Assembly (NCBI GenBank): GCA_963725315.1
Contig: CAVRYA010000010.1
Location: 62,001 to 126,000 of the forward strand
Origin: JBBRHQ01 sp963725315
Lineage (GTDB): Bacteria > Actinomycetota > Thermoleophilia > Solirubrobacterales > 70-9
Reading direction: 5' to 3'
Length of the DNA: 64,000 nucleotides
Positions 24,916-33,758 of this stretch are shown here, piece by piece. Positions within the stretch are counted from its first letter, which is position 1; each line of letters opens with the position of its first letter. The notes beneath the pieces are model-generated. The model was not told the origin of the DNA and did not search any database. It saw nothing but the letters and a program-made list of their open reading frames with translations. Both the position numbers and the translations under genes were made by a program.

Positions 24916-25698
24916 TCAGGCGCCCGGCGCCTCGGGCTTCAGCGCCAGGTAGGCGGAGTCCTCGATCGCCAGGTTGAGCGCGAGCCGGGCGGCGGCGCTG
25001 CCCTTCGCAGCGCGGGCCAGCCTGGCGCGGAAGCCGCTGTCCTCCTCAGGCAGGCGCATCTCCCAGCGATCGACTACCCGCCCGAACCCGGTGCGCTTCA
25101 GCAGGGCCTCGGTCGGCCCCGGCCTGAACCAGTGGTAGGCCGGGGCGGTGGTGCCGTGGACGAGCCACGGATGGCGCTCCGAGGCCCAGCGCATGATCCG
25201 CCTCTGGAGCCAGGGCGGATACCAGGGGAACGCCGGGAAGAGGCGTATCTCCGCCTGGCGCGGGCAGATGGCGCTGGTCGTGTAGAAGTAGAAGGCGCCC
25301 CCGGGCCGCAGGACCCGGTGGGCCTCGGCGAACACCCGGGAGGGCTCGTCGACGTGCTCCATGACCGAGATCGCTACCACCAGGTCGACCGACTGATCGG
25401 CGAGCGGCAGCGACTCCCCGCCGCCGTGATGGATCTCGAAGGATGCCCCGGTCTGGGCCGCGACCTCGCTGCTCGCCTCCACCGCGCCGGCCCAGGGTTC
25501 GACCCCGATCGGGTCATACCCGGCCCGCCGCCAGGCCACCAGGTGGAGGCCGAGGGCGGCCCCGATGTCGAGCACCCTTGCCCCGGGAGGAAGCTCGGTG
25601 AACTGCGCGATGCGGCGCTCGATCGTCCCCACCCTGGCCTCGACGCCGGGCAGCCGGCGAAGGGCGTCAGCGACCTCCTGCTGCTCGAGGGCGCCCAT
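24916..25698 (-). CDS. class I SAM-dependent methyltransferase
   Basis: A 260-residue enzyme. The SAM-binding motif I is VLDIGAALGLHLVAWRRAGY, followed by the acidic GVEPW strand end, and motif IV/VI are LADQSVDLVVAISVMEHVDE and VLRPGGAFYFYTTS. This is the arrangement of small-molecule or glycan methyltransferases. Being inside the polysaccharide locus it may methylate a sugar. The gene is convergent with the family-2 glycosyltransferase (2-base gap) and follows the family-4 glycosyltransferase on the minus strand with a 5-base gap. Confidence 0.88.
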   Translation of the reverse strand: MGALEQQEVADALRRLPGVEARVGTIERRIAQFTELPPGARVLDIGAALGLHLVAWRRAGYDPIGVEPWAGAVEASSEVAAQTGASFEIHHGGGESLPLADQSVDLVVAISVMEHVDEPSRVFAEAHRVLRPGGAFYFYTTSAICPRQAEIRLFPAFPWYPPWLQRRIMRWASERHPWLVHGTTAPAYHWFRPGPTEALLKRTGFGRVVDRWEMRLPEEDSGFRARLARAAKGSAAARLALNLAIEDSAYLALKPEAPGA

Positions 25699-25703
25699 CT
25701 CGC

Positions 25704-26879
25704 TCAGCCACCCTCCAGGAACCGGGCGACGCGGCTTGTCTGCGAGGAGATCGTTCGCATGCGGGCAATCCGGTTTCCCTCCCGGATCATCTCGGATCTG
25801 CTCTCCGGGTCGGAGACGACACGGGCCACGGCTGCCACGGCGCCGGCGGCGTCCCCGGGCGCCACCAGCCTGACCGCGGGTCCCACCGCCTCGGCGATTC
25901 CACCGACGTCCGTGGCGACCACCGGGAGCCCCGCAGCGAACGCCTCAAAGAGGATCTGGGGCAGGCCCTCGGTCCAGGAGACGTGCAGCAGGACATGGCA
26001 GTCGCGGTAGAGGTCCCGTAGCCCGGCGTCGAGCCCGAGATAGCCCCTCAGCTCGGCCGCCCCGCCGAGGCCGAGCCCGCCGAGCCGATCGGCGAGCTCG
26101 GACTCCATGCTCCCCTCGCCGCAGACCACGAGGCCGTAGCGGGGATCATCCTCCCGCAACGCCCCGAGCACCTCGGCGAGCATCAGCGGGTTCTTCTCGG
26201 GGTCGATCCGCCCCACGCTGAGCACCCTGATCGGGCCCGAGTAGTCCTTCTCGACGGCCACCTCGGGGGGCACGATCTCCTCCTCCTCGACCAGCGAGAC
26301 GGCGATCTCGAGCAGGCGGCGTGAGCCGCGGTAGTCGCGGGATATGCCGGGGCCGACCGCGACGACGTCGCAGAAGCGGCCCAGCAGCCGGTAGAGGCCG
26401 TCGAGCACGATCGCCGCGCCCTCCGCGACCCGCCGGCCCGGGTGGCGGCTGCGGACATAGGAGACCGAGTCCTGGCGAACCCCGAGCGCCACCCGCTTGC
26501 CCCGGGCGGCTGCGAGCAGGGCGAAGAGGAGGGCGAGCGGGTGCGGCCCCAGCAGCCAGACGGTGTCGCTGCCGGGCAGCGCCCGCCAGAAGGCCCTCAG
26601 GGACCCGGCCATCGCCCGGATCGCCGGCCCCGGCTCGCTGAGGCGGGGGTAGAAGGGCAGGGGGACGAATTGCGTCCCGGCGCCCAGCGCGTAGCGGGCC
26701 CGCGCCGGCGTCGGGTCGAGGCGCCCGATCACCGTCAGTGACTCCACCCCGGACTCCTCGGCGAGCCTGGAGACGAAGACGGAGAAGGCGCGCTCGGAGT
26801 AGACCTGATCGTCGAGCCGGTGGTAGGCGTAGTCGGTGTAGACCGCCAGTCGCAGCCCCTGCCCGTCCTCGCCGCTCAT
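25704..26879 (-). CDS. glycosyltransferase family 4
   Basis: A 391-residue GT-B enzyme. The nucleotide-sugar domain shows VLSVGRIDPEKNPLMLAEVL, GEGSMESELADRLGGLG and SWTEGLPQILFEAFAAGL, then PVVATDVGGIAEAV. ATG at 26879 is chosen because it overlaps the preceding gene's stop (ATGA) and begins MSGEDGQGLRLAVYTDYA; a longer reading to 26975 would overlap it by about 100 bases. Middle gene of a run of three glycosyltransferases and a methyltransferase on the minus strand, all coupled or nearly so. Confidence 0.9.
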   Translation of the reverse strand: MSGEDGQGLRLAVYTDYAYHRLDDQVYSERAFSVFVSRLAEESGVESLTVIGRLDPTPARARYALGAGTQFVPLPFYPRLSEPGPAIRAMAGSLRAFWRALPGSDTVWLLGPHPLALLFALLAAARGKRVALGVRQDSVSYVRSRHPGRRVAEGAAIVLDGLYRLLGRFCDVVAVGPGISRDYRGSRRLLEIAVSLVEEEEIVPPEVAVEKDYSGPIRVLSVGRIDPEKNPLMLAEVLGALREDDPRYGLVVCGEGSMESELADRLGGLGLGGAAELRGYLGLDAGLRDLYRDCHVLLHVSWTEGLPQILFEAFAAGLPVVATDVGGIAEAVGPAVRLVAPGDAAGAVAAVARVVSDPESRSEMIREGNRIARMRTISSQTSRVARFLEGG

Positions 26880-28024
26880 GACGAGCCCGATCCGCCGAGC
26901 CCGGCGAGTGCCTGCTCGTAGATACCCATCAGGCGCCTGGCGTTTGCCGCGTAGCCGAGATCGTCGGCGATCCACTCGCGCGCCTCGCGCGCCTCGGCTT
27001 GCGCCTGGTCGGGATCGCGCTCGAGCACCGCCCGCACCGTCCCCGCCAGCGCAGCCGGGTCACGGTCGCTGATCCGGCAGGCGGCGACGTGCTCGCCGAC
27101 GTAGAGGTGCCCCGGCACGTCGGTGGCGACCACCGGGGTGCCGCAGCAGAGCGACTCGAGCACCGTGTAGGCCATGCCCTCGTCGCGGCTCGAGGAGACG
27201 AGCAGGTCGGCGGCGCCGAACAGCGCCTTGATGTCCTCGATCGTCGGCTGCACCCGGACCACCTCGGAGAGGCCCAGCTCGGCGATCCCGGGCTCGGCCT
27301 CCTCGGCGGAGCTGCGCTCGATCGCGACAATGCCCTCCGCCCCACCGTCGAGGAGCTCCCTCACCGTGGCCAGGAAGATGTCGCCGCCCTTCAGGTGCCA
27401 GTGCCAGCCGAAGTGGAGCAGCACTGTCGCCCCGGCGGAGATCCCCAGCTCCTCGCGGTAGCGGAGGCGGTCGTCGGCCCCCAGCATCGGAAACTCCTCG
27501 ACGTCGACCACCGAGGGCAGGAAATGGACCCGGCCCTTGGGGGCGAGCCGGCGCCGGACGTCGTCGGCGATGTTCGGCGCCGGGCAGAGCAGCGCCGAGA
27601 CCCCGCGGCCGAGGCTGGCGAACTTGGCCATGTTGCGAAGCCGCGCGGAGAGCGTCTTTCCCAGGGTCGTGTGGATGTGCCAGACGACCGCGGCGCGGTC
27701 CAGGCGCCGAGCGGCGAGCACGGCCGGGGCGTCCCAGAGGGTGAAGTGGGTGTGGAGGATGGTCGGGCCGGGCTCCCCGCCGAGCTCGCGCTCGAGCCAG
27801 CTCGCCCGCTCGCGGCGGCCCTCGGCGTCGGCGAAGTGCAGCGCGATCCCGGCCTCGGCGAAGTCCTCGACCCAGGGCACTTCCCGCGCCCGCCCGGGCA
27901 GCACAAAGCCGACCCTCCATCCCCGCGACTGCGCCTGTCCGAGCGCCGAGAGGACCATCGGGACGAAGGAGCCGGCGCGCGGGTGCGCGTAGTCGGCCAG
28001 GTGGATCAGCCGCGGAGCGCTCAC
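26876..28024 (-). CDS. glycosyltransferase family 4
   Basis: A 382-residue GT-B enzyme that starts MSAPRLIHLADYAHPRAGSF. The donor-binding half contains VLLHFGWHWHLKGGDIFLAT, then SSRDEGMAYTVLESLCCGTP and VVATDVPGHLYVG. Start is GTG at 28024, overlapping the upstream stop by 3 bases (GTGA). The gene is part of a translationally coupled trio with 25704-26879 and 28021-29238. Confidence 0.9.
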   Translation of the reverse strand: MSAPRLIHLADYAHPRAGSFVPMVLSALGQAQSRGWRVGFVLPGRAREVPWVEDFAEAGIALHFADAEGRRERASWLERELGGEPGPTILHTHFTLWDAPAVLAARRLDRAAVVWHIHTTLGKTLSARLRNMAKFASLGRGVSALLCPAPNIADDVRRRLAPKGRVHFLPSVVDVEEFPMLGADDRLRYREELGISAGATVLLHFGWHWHLKGGDIFLATVRELLDGGAEGIVAIERSSAEEAEPGIAELGLSEVVRVQPTIEDIKALFGAADLLVSSSRDEGMAYTVLESLCCGTPVVATDVPGHLYVGEHVAACRISDRDPAALAGTVRAVLERDPDQAQAEAREAREWIADDLGYAANARRLMGIYEQALAGLGGSGSS

Positions 28025-29238
28025 GCCGCAGCCCCGCGAGCCGCGGAGAGAACCGCCTCCAGCCGCCGCACCCCGTCCTCCCTGATGTTGGCCGCGGCGA
28101 ACTCCCGCGCCGCTCCCGAGAGCCGCCGCCGCAGGCCCTCGTCCTCGCGCAGGCGGCGCACCGCTTCGGCGAGCGCCCCGGGATCGCCCGGCGGCACCGT
28201 CAGCGCCGCCCCCGTCTGCTCGGAGAGGCGCCGCGGCTCCCCCGGCGCGGCGACGACGATCGGGCGCCCCAGCGCCGCCGAGTCATAGAGCTTCACCGGG
28301 ACCGTCTTCCCCAGGGCTGGCTTGTCGGCGAGGCTGACCAGGAGGGCATCGGAGGCCCGCATCAGCCGGGAGGCCTCGGGCGGCGGCAGCGGGTCCCGGA
28401 ACACCACGGAGCCCGCCGGGGCGGAGCCGGCGGCGCGGCGCAGCCCGGACCTGGAAGCGCCGTCGCCCAGGATCAGCAGCTGGAAGGAGGGTCCGAGCCG
28501 GCGAGCCGCCTCGACCGCAACCTCGAGGCCCTGGGAGAGCCCGACGTTGCCGGCGTAGGTCCAGACGAAGCGGTCCGGGTCGAGCCCGACCGCCGCCGGA
28601 TCGACCTCCGTCTCCCCCATCGCCAGCCACTCGCGGGTGGTGCCGTTGGGGATCACCGTCACCTTCGAGGGCTCCGTGACCCGGCCGATGTGGGTCCGGA
28701 ACGGCTCGGTGGTGGTGATCACGGCGGCGGCGCTGCGGTAGAGCCGGTGCTCGAGCGCGGTCGCAGCCGCCAGGGCCCGGCTGCTCGAGACCTTGCCCAG
28801 CTCACCGGCGACCTGCGGCCAGAGGTCGCGGACGTCGAGCACCCAGGGGGTCCGGTGGCGGCGTGAGAGCAGCGAGCCGACGATCCCGACGCTGAGCGGC
28901 GGCGAGGATGCGAGGATCACGTCAGGCCGCTCGGCGAAGAGACCCGCGAGGACCGCCGTGGCCGCGTAGGTGCCGTAGGCGGCGAGCCGGCTGAGCGCCG
29001 ACTTCGAGCGCGCCGGCCAGGCCCAGACGTAGCTGACGTCGCAGCGGTCCAGCGCCCGCCGCTGCAGGGGCCGGGCGGAGAAGCCCTCGTAGATCACCCC
29101 CTGGGGATGGCTCGGAACCTCGCAGATCACCTCGACCTGGTGCCCGAGGCGGGCCAACCCGGCGGCGAATGGGCGCAGCCGCAGCGGCGCCGCCGTGATC
29201 TCGGGCGTGAAGTACTGGCTGACCAGAAGGATCCGCAT
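28021..29238 (-). CDS. glycosyltransferase family 4, WbuB-like
   Basis: A 405-residue GT-B enzyme. The beginning MRILLVSQYFTPEITAAPLR and the EVICEVPSHPQGVIYEGF segment resemble the WbuB group (amino-deoxyhexose transferases), as does WVLDVRDLWPQVAGELGKV. The donor half has VTVIPNGTTREWL, FVWTYAGNVGLSQGLEVAVE and PVKLYDSAALGRPIVVAAPG. First gene of the minus-strand trio; the WbuB comparison is from memory of the family and does not prove the sugar. Confidence 0.88.
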   Translation of the reverse strand: MRILLVSQYFTPEITAAPLRLRPFAAGLARLGHQVEVICEVPSHPQGVIYEGFSARPLQRRALDRCDVSYVWAWPARSKSALSRLAAYGTYAATAVLAGLFAERPDVILASSPPLSVGIVGSLLSRRHRTPWVLDVRDLWPQVAGELGKVSSSRALAAATALEHRLYRSAAAVITTTEPFRTHIGRVTEPSKVTVIPNGTTREWLAMGETEVDPAAVGLDPDRFVWTYAGNVGLSQGLEVAVEAARRLGPSFQLLILGDGASRSGLRRAAGSAPAGSVVFRDPLPPPEASRLMRASDALLVSLADKPALGKTVPVKLYDSAALGRPIVVAAPGEPRRLSEQTGAALTVPPGDPGALAEAVRRLREDEGLRRRLSGAAREFAAANIREDGVRRLEAVLSAARGAAA

Positions 29239-29303
29239 CGTCTCGGTATCGGCAGGCGCAGCCGCGCCGATGAATGCTGCGCGGCTGCATCCTCGCCGAG
29301 CGC

Positions 29304-30617
29304 TCAGACAGCGTTGAGGCGTGCCCGCGGGGTGTGGCGAAGGTGGGAGCCGCGGTGGCCGCGGCGGTGCTTCCTCGAGCCTCTGCGCCCACGGTGGCGG
29401 GCCGCATTCAGGGTCACGCCCGAGCGCGGAGCGGACGCCGCCGGGGGCTGAGCCGGTGAAACCGGCGGTGATGCCGGCGCCGTGGCAGGGGCGGTGGCCG
29501 GCGGCGGCGTCGGGGCCGTGGTCTGCGACGCCGCGGCGGCGTTGGGGCCGGGCAGGCGGCCGTCGGGAGCCGGGTCGAGCACGGCGGCGCAGGCGCTGCC
29601 CGGCACCAGCCGGAAATCGCCGGCGGTGGCGTCGGCGAACTCAGGGGCGCGGTTGACGTTGCCGGTCGCGGTGAAGCCGACCTGGGACGAGTCCACGCCG
29701 CTGCCGTCGGGCCCGCCGTAGTAGCTTCCGGGGGCTCCGTGGATGCAGTTGGAGCTGACCAGGTTGTCGGTTCCGACCGGCGCGCCGGCGGGGAAGTAGG
29801 ACTCGACGTTGCGGCGGACCCGCGAGTCGGCGATCACGTTGCCGCTGACCTGGGTGCCGCTCGAGGCGACCGTGTCGTCCCCGGAGAAGATCACGCCCTC
29901 CCCGTTTCCGTAGATGACGTTGCCTGTGATCACCGTGCGCTGAGCGTCGGGGTAGAGCTGAATCCCGCGGTCCGCGTTGTCGTATATCCAGTTTCCGCGG
30001 ATCACCGTGTCGTCGGCAGCCGAGAGATAGATCCCGTGATCATGGTTGAAGGCAGGCAGCTGGCCGCAGGCGTGGATGCGGTTCTCCTCGATCACGGTGT
30101 TGCGTGCCCTGCCCCATGCCGGGCTGCCGACGGCGAAGCAGATCGAGGTGTGGCCGTTGGTCACGTCGTCGTGGCTGAAGACGGCGCCGTCGGCGTTGAC
30201 GGTCGGGCTCGGCAGATCGCGCGAGTTGGCGCCGTCGAGGCGCAGCTCGGAGATCGTCACCCCGTCCGCGCCGCGGGCGATCCACAGCCTGGCGCTGATC
30301 GTCGCCTCCTCCCCGGGGGCGCTGGTCAGGGTTATCCCGGGGCGGGTTATCTTCAGCTCGCGAAAGGGGTCGCCGGCCGGCCCGGAGCCCTCGTAGACGC
30401 CCTCGCGCAGGCAGCCCACCTCTCCCCGAGAAAGCGAGTCGGCGAGCCGCTGCACCGTCCCCAGCGGCGCCGAGAGCGTCCCGGCCGCCGAATCGGAGCC
30501 GCTCGGGGACGCGTAGAGATCGCAGGACGGCGTAGCGCCGTAGCCGGTGGCGGAGAGGACCAGCGCAAGGGTGACGGTGAGGATTCCCAATGTCGGTATG
30601 CCGAGCCGTATCTGCAC
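29304..30617 (-). CDS. secreted right-handed beta-helix protein 1
   Basis: A 437-residue exported protein. Residues 1-28 are a signal peptide (LGILTVTLALVLSATGYGA). Residues about 30-340 are a parallel beta-helix with repeating coils such as VIRGNWIYDNADRGIQLYPD, VITGNVIYGNGEGVIFSGDD and NVESYF. Residues 340-400 are a Pro/Ala/Thr linker and the last 35 residues are very basic (RHRGRRGSRKHRRGHRG), which could hold it to acidic wall polymers. Such folds occur in polysaccharide lyases and epimerases, so it may process the glycan made here; no catalytic residues can be named. Closely related to the gene at 33759-35087. Confidence 0.85.
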   Translation of the reverse strand: MQIRLGIPTLGILTVTLALVLSATGYGATPSCDLYASPSGSDSAAGTLSAPLGTVQRLADSLSRGEVGCLREGVYEGSGPAGDPFRELKITRPGITLTSAPGEEATISARLWIARGADGVTISELRLDGANSRDLPSPTVNADGAVFSHDDVTNGHTSICFAVGSPAWGRARNTVIEENRIHACGQLPAFNHDHGIYLSAADDTVIRGNWIYDNADRGIQLYPDAQRTVITGNVIYGNGEGVIFSGDDTVASSGTQVSGNVIADSRVRRNVESYFPAGAPVGTDNLVSSNCIHGAPGSYYGGPDGSGVDSSQVGFTATGNVNRAPEFADATAGDFRLVPGSACAAVLDPAPDGRLPGPNAAAASQTTAPTPPPATAPATAPASPPVSPAQPPAASAPRSGVTLNAARHRGRRGSRKHRRGHRGSHLRHTPRARLNAV

Positions 30618-30673
30618 ATTCTGACGGTCGGCAGTCCCCGGCCGCGGGTGGAGCCACGGTTTCGATCCTGGAC

Positions 30674-31927
30674 TTAGCTACGAGGTCCCTCGACCGGGCG
30701 CTCCCCGGCGCGGTCGAGGAGCCGTGCCGTGGCCCCCGGGGGAAGGCTCGCCTCGCCGTCCTCGACCACGATCCGGTCGTGCAGGGCGAGGGTCTCGGCG
30801 TAGGCGGAGGCCCCGATCCAGCGCAGGCCCTCGAGCGAGGGAAGGCGGCTGAGGTCGCGGCGCAGGAAGAGCCGCGCCGCGGTCACCAGCTCCGCTGGGG
30901 AGCGGAACGAGCCGGCACGAACGTCGATCATCGTCCCGTGCAGGACCATGGTCGGCGGCAGGCCGGCCGCGGCCATCCGGCTCAGCGGGCTGTAGTCGAG
31001 CCCCTCGATCCCGAGGCCCCCCTTCAGCGTCTCGCTGATCAGCCCCGGCTCAAAGGCCCTTCCCGGCTCGCAGCGTGTGAAGCAGGGGATCCCCCGGCGC
31101 TCGGCCGCCGCCAGCGTCCCCTCGCTGTAGGCCCAGGCCGGGGCGACGAATGTGCCCCCCTCGCCGAGCGCCCCCGCCTGCCACTCGCGGGCGGCGTCGA
31201 TCCGGCGCCCCGCCTCCTCCTCGCTGAGGTTGGCGAACTCCCTGAACTCGACCGCGCCCTGCTCGAGGCGCTCCGTATCGAGGTGGAGCAGGCCGTGGCA
31301 GACGGGCTCGACCGCGCCCTCCGCCACGCCCTCGCGCAGGGCCGAGATCGATCCCGGCCAGACGCGGTCGAGCGGCACCCTCTCGCCCTCGCGGAAGGCC
31401 TGCGCCGGCACCGCCGCGTTCAGCACCGCACCGGCGCGACGGCAGGCCCGCACGTAGCGGCGCAGGCGCCGCCGCTGGCGGCCGTCGGTCTTCGCCCTGC
31501 CCTCGAGCTGGTGCTGGGCGGTCCCCGGGAGGTCGTCGATGCGCAGCATCCCGATCCGCGGAAGGAGGACGAGGGGGCGGTCGAGCCTCGCCACCAGGTA
31601 CGCGGAGAGCGCCTCGAGCACGCGGTGGAACCCGAACCTGCCCCACTCGGCGTCGGGATCGGTGTCGATGCAAAGGACGCCGGATTCATCGGAGCGATCC
31701 GACTCGCGCGGCTCGGGCCCCGGCCCGAGGACGACGCCGCCGGCGAGGCTGCCGCTCTGCACCAGCCGCGTCAGCTCAGCTCGATCCCCGGGCCCTCCGA
31801 ACCCGACCGCGCCCTCCCGGGGCGAGTCGAGCACCGGGCCCAGCCGCCAGAGCCAGGCGATCGCCCCGGCGAGCCGCGCCGCCGCCTCATCCGACGCCGC
31901 GAACAGCGACCCTGCGGACCCGCTCAC
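30674..31927 (-). CDS. polysaccharide deacetylase-like protein
   Basis: A 417-residue protein without a signal peptide. Motifs suggest the NodB-like/DUF2334 group: MLRIDDLPGT with an Asp pair, EPVCHGLLHLDTE with two His, and GGTFVAPAWAYSEGTLAAAE as the later barrel strand. These residues could form a metal site for removing acetyl groups from sugars. The first 100 residues have no family signal that I recognise. Its start overlaps the stop of the nucleotidyltransferase gene (GTGA), placing it in a small operon for sugar precursors. Confidence 0.6.
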   Translation of the reverse strand: MSGSAGSLFAASDEAAARLAGAIAWLWRLGPVLDSPREGAVGFGGPGDRAELTRLVQSGSLAGGVVLGPGPEPRESDRSDESGVLCIDTDPDAEWGRFGFHRVLEALSAYLVARLDRPLVLLPRIGMLRIDDLPGTAQHQLEGRAKTDGRQRRRLRRYVRACRRAGAVLNAAVPAQAFREGERVPLDRVWPGSISALREGVAEGAVEPVCHGLLHLDTERLEQGAVEFREFANLSEEEAGRRIDAAREWQAGALGEGGTFVAPAWAYSEGTLAAAERRGIPCFTRCEPGRAFEPGLISETLKGGLGIEGLDYSPLSRMAAAGLPPTMVLHGTMIDVRAGSFRSPAELVTAARLFLRRDLSRLPSLEGLRWIGASAYAETLALHDRIVVEDGEASLPPGATARLLDRAGERPVEGPRS

Positions 31928-32649
31928 CCCGCCGCTCTCGGAGCGAACCGCCCCGCGTCGGCGTCGAACTCGACCATCGCGCGCTCGTGCTCATCGCGGG
32001 TACCGATGTCGTACCACTCGCCGTCGAAGGGGTAGGTGAGGACCCTCTCCCCCGCCTCCAGCAGCGCCAGGACGACGTCGGGGAAGTCGAAGCGCCCCTC
32101 GGGGATGTGATCGAGCGCCTTGGGGTCGTAGACGTAGATGCCCATGCTGACCTCGTAGTGAAGGGTCGGCTTCTCGACGAAGCCGACGACCTCGGTGCCC
32201 CCTCCCCCGGTCTCGATCACCCCGAGCGCCAGCTGCACCTCCTTCTGGTGGGAGGCGATCGTCAACGCCGGGCGCTCGGCCCGGTGGAAGGCCATCAGCG
32301 CGGCGTAGTCGAGGGTGGTGAGAATGTCGCCGTTCATGACCAGGAAGGGCTCCTGCGGCGCAGGGTCGATCAGCTTCAGGGCGCCCGCGGTGCCGAGCGG
32401 CTCGTCCTCGTAGATGTAGCGGACGTCCAGCTCACCCTCCAGCGCCTCGCTCTCGGTCAGATAGGCGCGGATCAGGCCGCCCAGGTGGCCGACGCTGAGA
32501 TCGACCTCGCGGAACCCCGCGGCGGCAAGCTGGTGGAGGATCAGCTCCAGGATCGGCTGGTTGCCGAGCGGCATCAGCGGCTTCGGCAGGACGGTCGTGT
32601 AGGGCCTCAGGCGGGTGCCCTTGCCGCCGGCCAGGATCACCGCCTGCAT
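31924..32649 (-). CDS. NDP-sugar nucleotidyltransferase
   Basis: A 241-residue enzyme of the RfbA/GlmU-like family. It begins with the signature AVILAGGKGTRLRPYT, then LPKPLMPLGNQPIL (catalytic Lys) and FLVMNGDILTTLD (metal-binding Asp). It lacks the C-terminal extension of RfbA and the left-handed helix of GlmU, so it is a minimal pyrophosphorylase. It joins a sugar-1-phosphate and an NTP, making the donor for the adjacent epimerase. Its start overlaps the epimerase stop by 1 base. Confidence 0.9.
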   Translation of the reverse strand: MQAVILAGGKGTRLRPYTTVLPKPLMPLGNQPILELILHQLAAAGFREVDLSVGHLGGLIRAYLTESEALEGELDVRYIYEDEPLGTAGALKLIDPAPQEPFLVMNGDILTTLDYAALMAFHRAERPALTIASHQKEVQLALGVIETGGGGTEVVGFVEKPTLHYEVSMGIYVYDPKALDHIPEGRFDFPDVVLALLEAGERVLTYPFDGEWYDIGTRDEHERAMVEFDADAGRFAPRAAG

Positions 32650-33710
32650 CAGTCCGCTCCGTCGGCCTCGGGCGTCACCCCCGCGAGGGTGTGGGAGGAG
32701 TAGAAGCGCTCGCGCTGCTCGACGTCAGGGAAGGCGCCGGCCTGGATCGCCTGCACCAGGTTGCCAACCGAGACCGGCACCCGCAGGTCGGGCTCGAAGC
32801 CGATCCGCTCGCGGATCTTGTCGAAGGAGACGCGGTAGTTGCGGGGATCAACGCCGCCTTCGTGAAAGCTCAACTTGCCGCTGCCGCCGAGGTGCTCCTG
32901 GACCGCCTCGACCACCATCCGCTTGGTGAAGTTCTCGTCCGCGTGGCCGACGTTGAAGACCTCGCCTCGAACCCCCTCCGGCGACGAGGCCATCGCCATC
33001 ATGATCGCCTTCGATATGTCGCGCACGTGGCAGTAGGGACGCCAGGTGTCGGCGTCGTATACCAGCAGCTCGTCCCCGATCGTCAGGGTGCGGGTGAACT
33101 CGGAGATCGTCAGGTCGAAGCGCATCCGCTGCGAGATCCCGTAGGCGGTCGAGATCCTCAGCACCGTGGGACAGAAGTCGACCTCGCCGGCCCGCCCGAG
33201 GATGTAGCGCTCGAACTCGACCTTGGTCTCGGCGTACAGCGAGACCGGGGAAAGCTCGGACTCCTCGGTCGCCGGCTCGTCGGTCGTTCGCAGCCCGTAG
33301 TTCGAGCAGGTCGAGGTGAAGACGAAGCGATCGATGCCGCGGCCCTCGAGGGCGTCGAAGACCCGTTGGGCGCCCTCGATGTTGACCCTGCGGGTCAGCT
33401 CGGGGTAGCGCTTGGAGACCGGGTCGCCGACCATCGCCGCCAGCAGGACCACGTCGGTCACCCCGTCGAGCGCCCGGTCGAGATCACCGCGGTCGCAGAG
33501 GTCGCCGCGCTGGAAGGAGAAGCCCGGCTCCTCGAAGACCCCGGCGATCGCGGCTCCGTGGTCGTAGAGGAGCTTGTCGAGCACCCGCACCCGGACGCCG
33601 TCGGCGAGGAGCCTGCGCACCAGGACGTTGCCGATGTAGCCGGCCCCGCCGATCACCAGCACCTGGCGGTCGGGGTCGTCTGCTCCATCACTGGGCGCGG
33701 CGGCCATCAC
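32649..33710 (-). CDS. NAD-dependent epimerase/dehydratase
   Basis: A 353-residue extended SDR enzyme. The Rossmann motif is VLVIGGAGYIGNVLVRRLLA, the catalytic YxxxK is SLYAETKVEF (near residue 160), and GEVFNVGHADENFT lies in the substrate half. It should epimerise or dehydrate a nucleotide sugar, most likely the product of the adjacent nucleotidyltransferase. First gene of the epimerase-nucleotidyltransferase-deacetylase operon; ATG at 33710. Confidence 0.9.
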   Translation of the reverse strand: MMAAAPSDGADDPDRQVLVIGGAGYIGNVLVRRLLADGVRVRVLDKLLYDHGAAIAGVFEEPGFSFQRGDLCDRGDLDRALDGVTDVVLLAAMVGDPVSKRYPELTRRVNIEGAQRVFDALEGRGIDRFVFTSTCSNYGLRTTDEPATEESELSPVSLYAETKVEFERYILGRAGEVDFCPTVLRISTAYGISQRMRFDLTISEFTRTLTIGDELLVYDADTWRPYCHVRDISKAIMMAMASSPEGVRGEVFNVGHADENFTKRMVVEAVQEHLGGSGKLSFHEGGVDPRNYRVSFDKIRERIGFEPDLRVPVSVGNLVQAIQAGAFPDVEQRERFYSSHTLAGVTPEADGAD

Positions 33711-33758
33711 CTCAGCCTTGTTCGTGGCAGGTCCATGCAGTCCTTCGCGCTCGCCGGC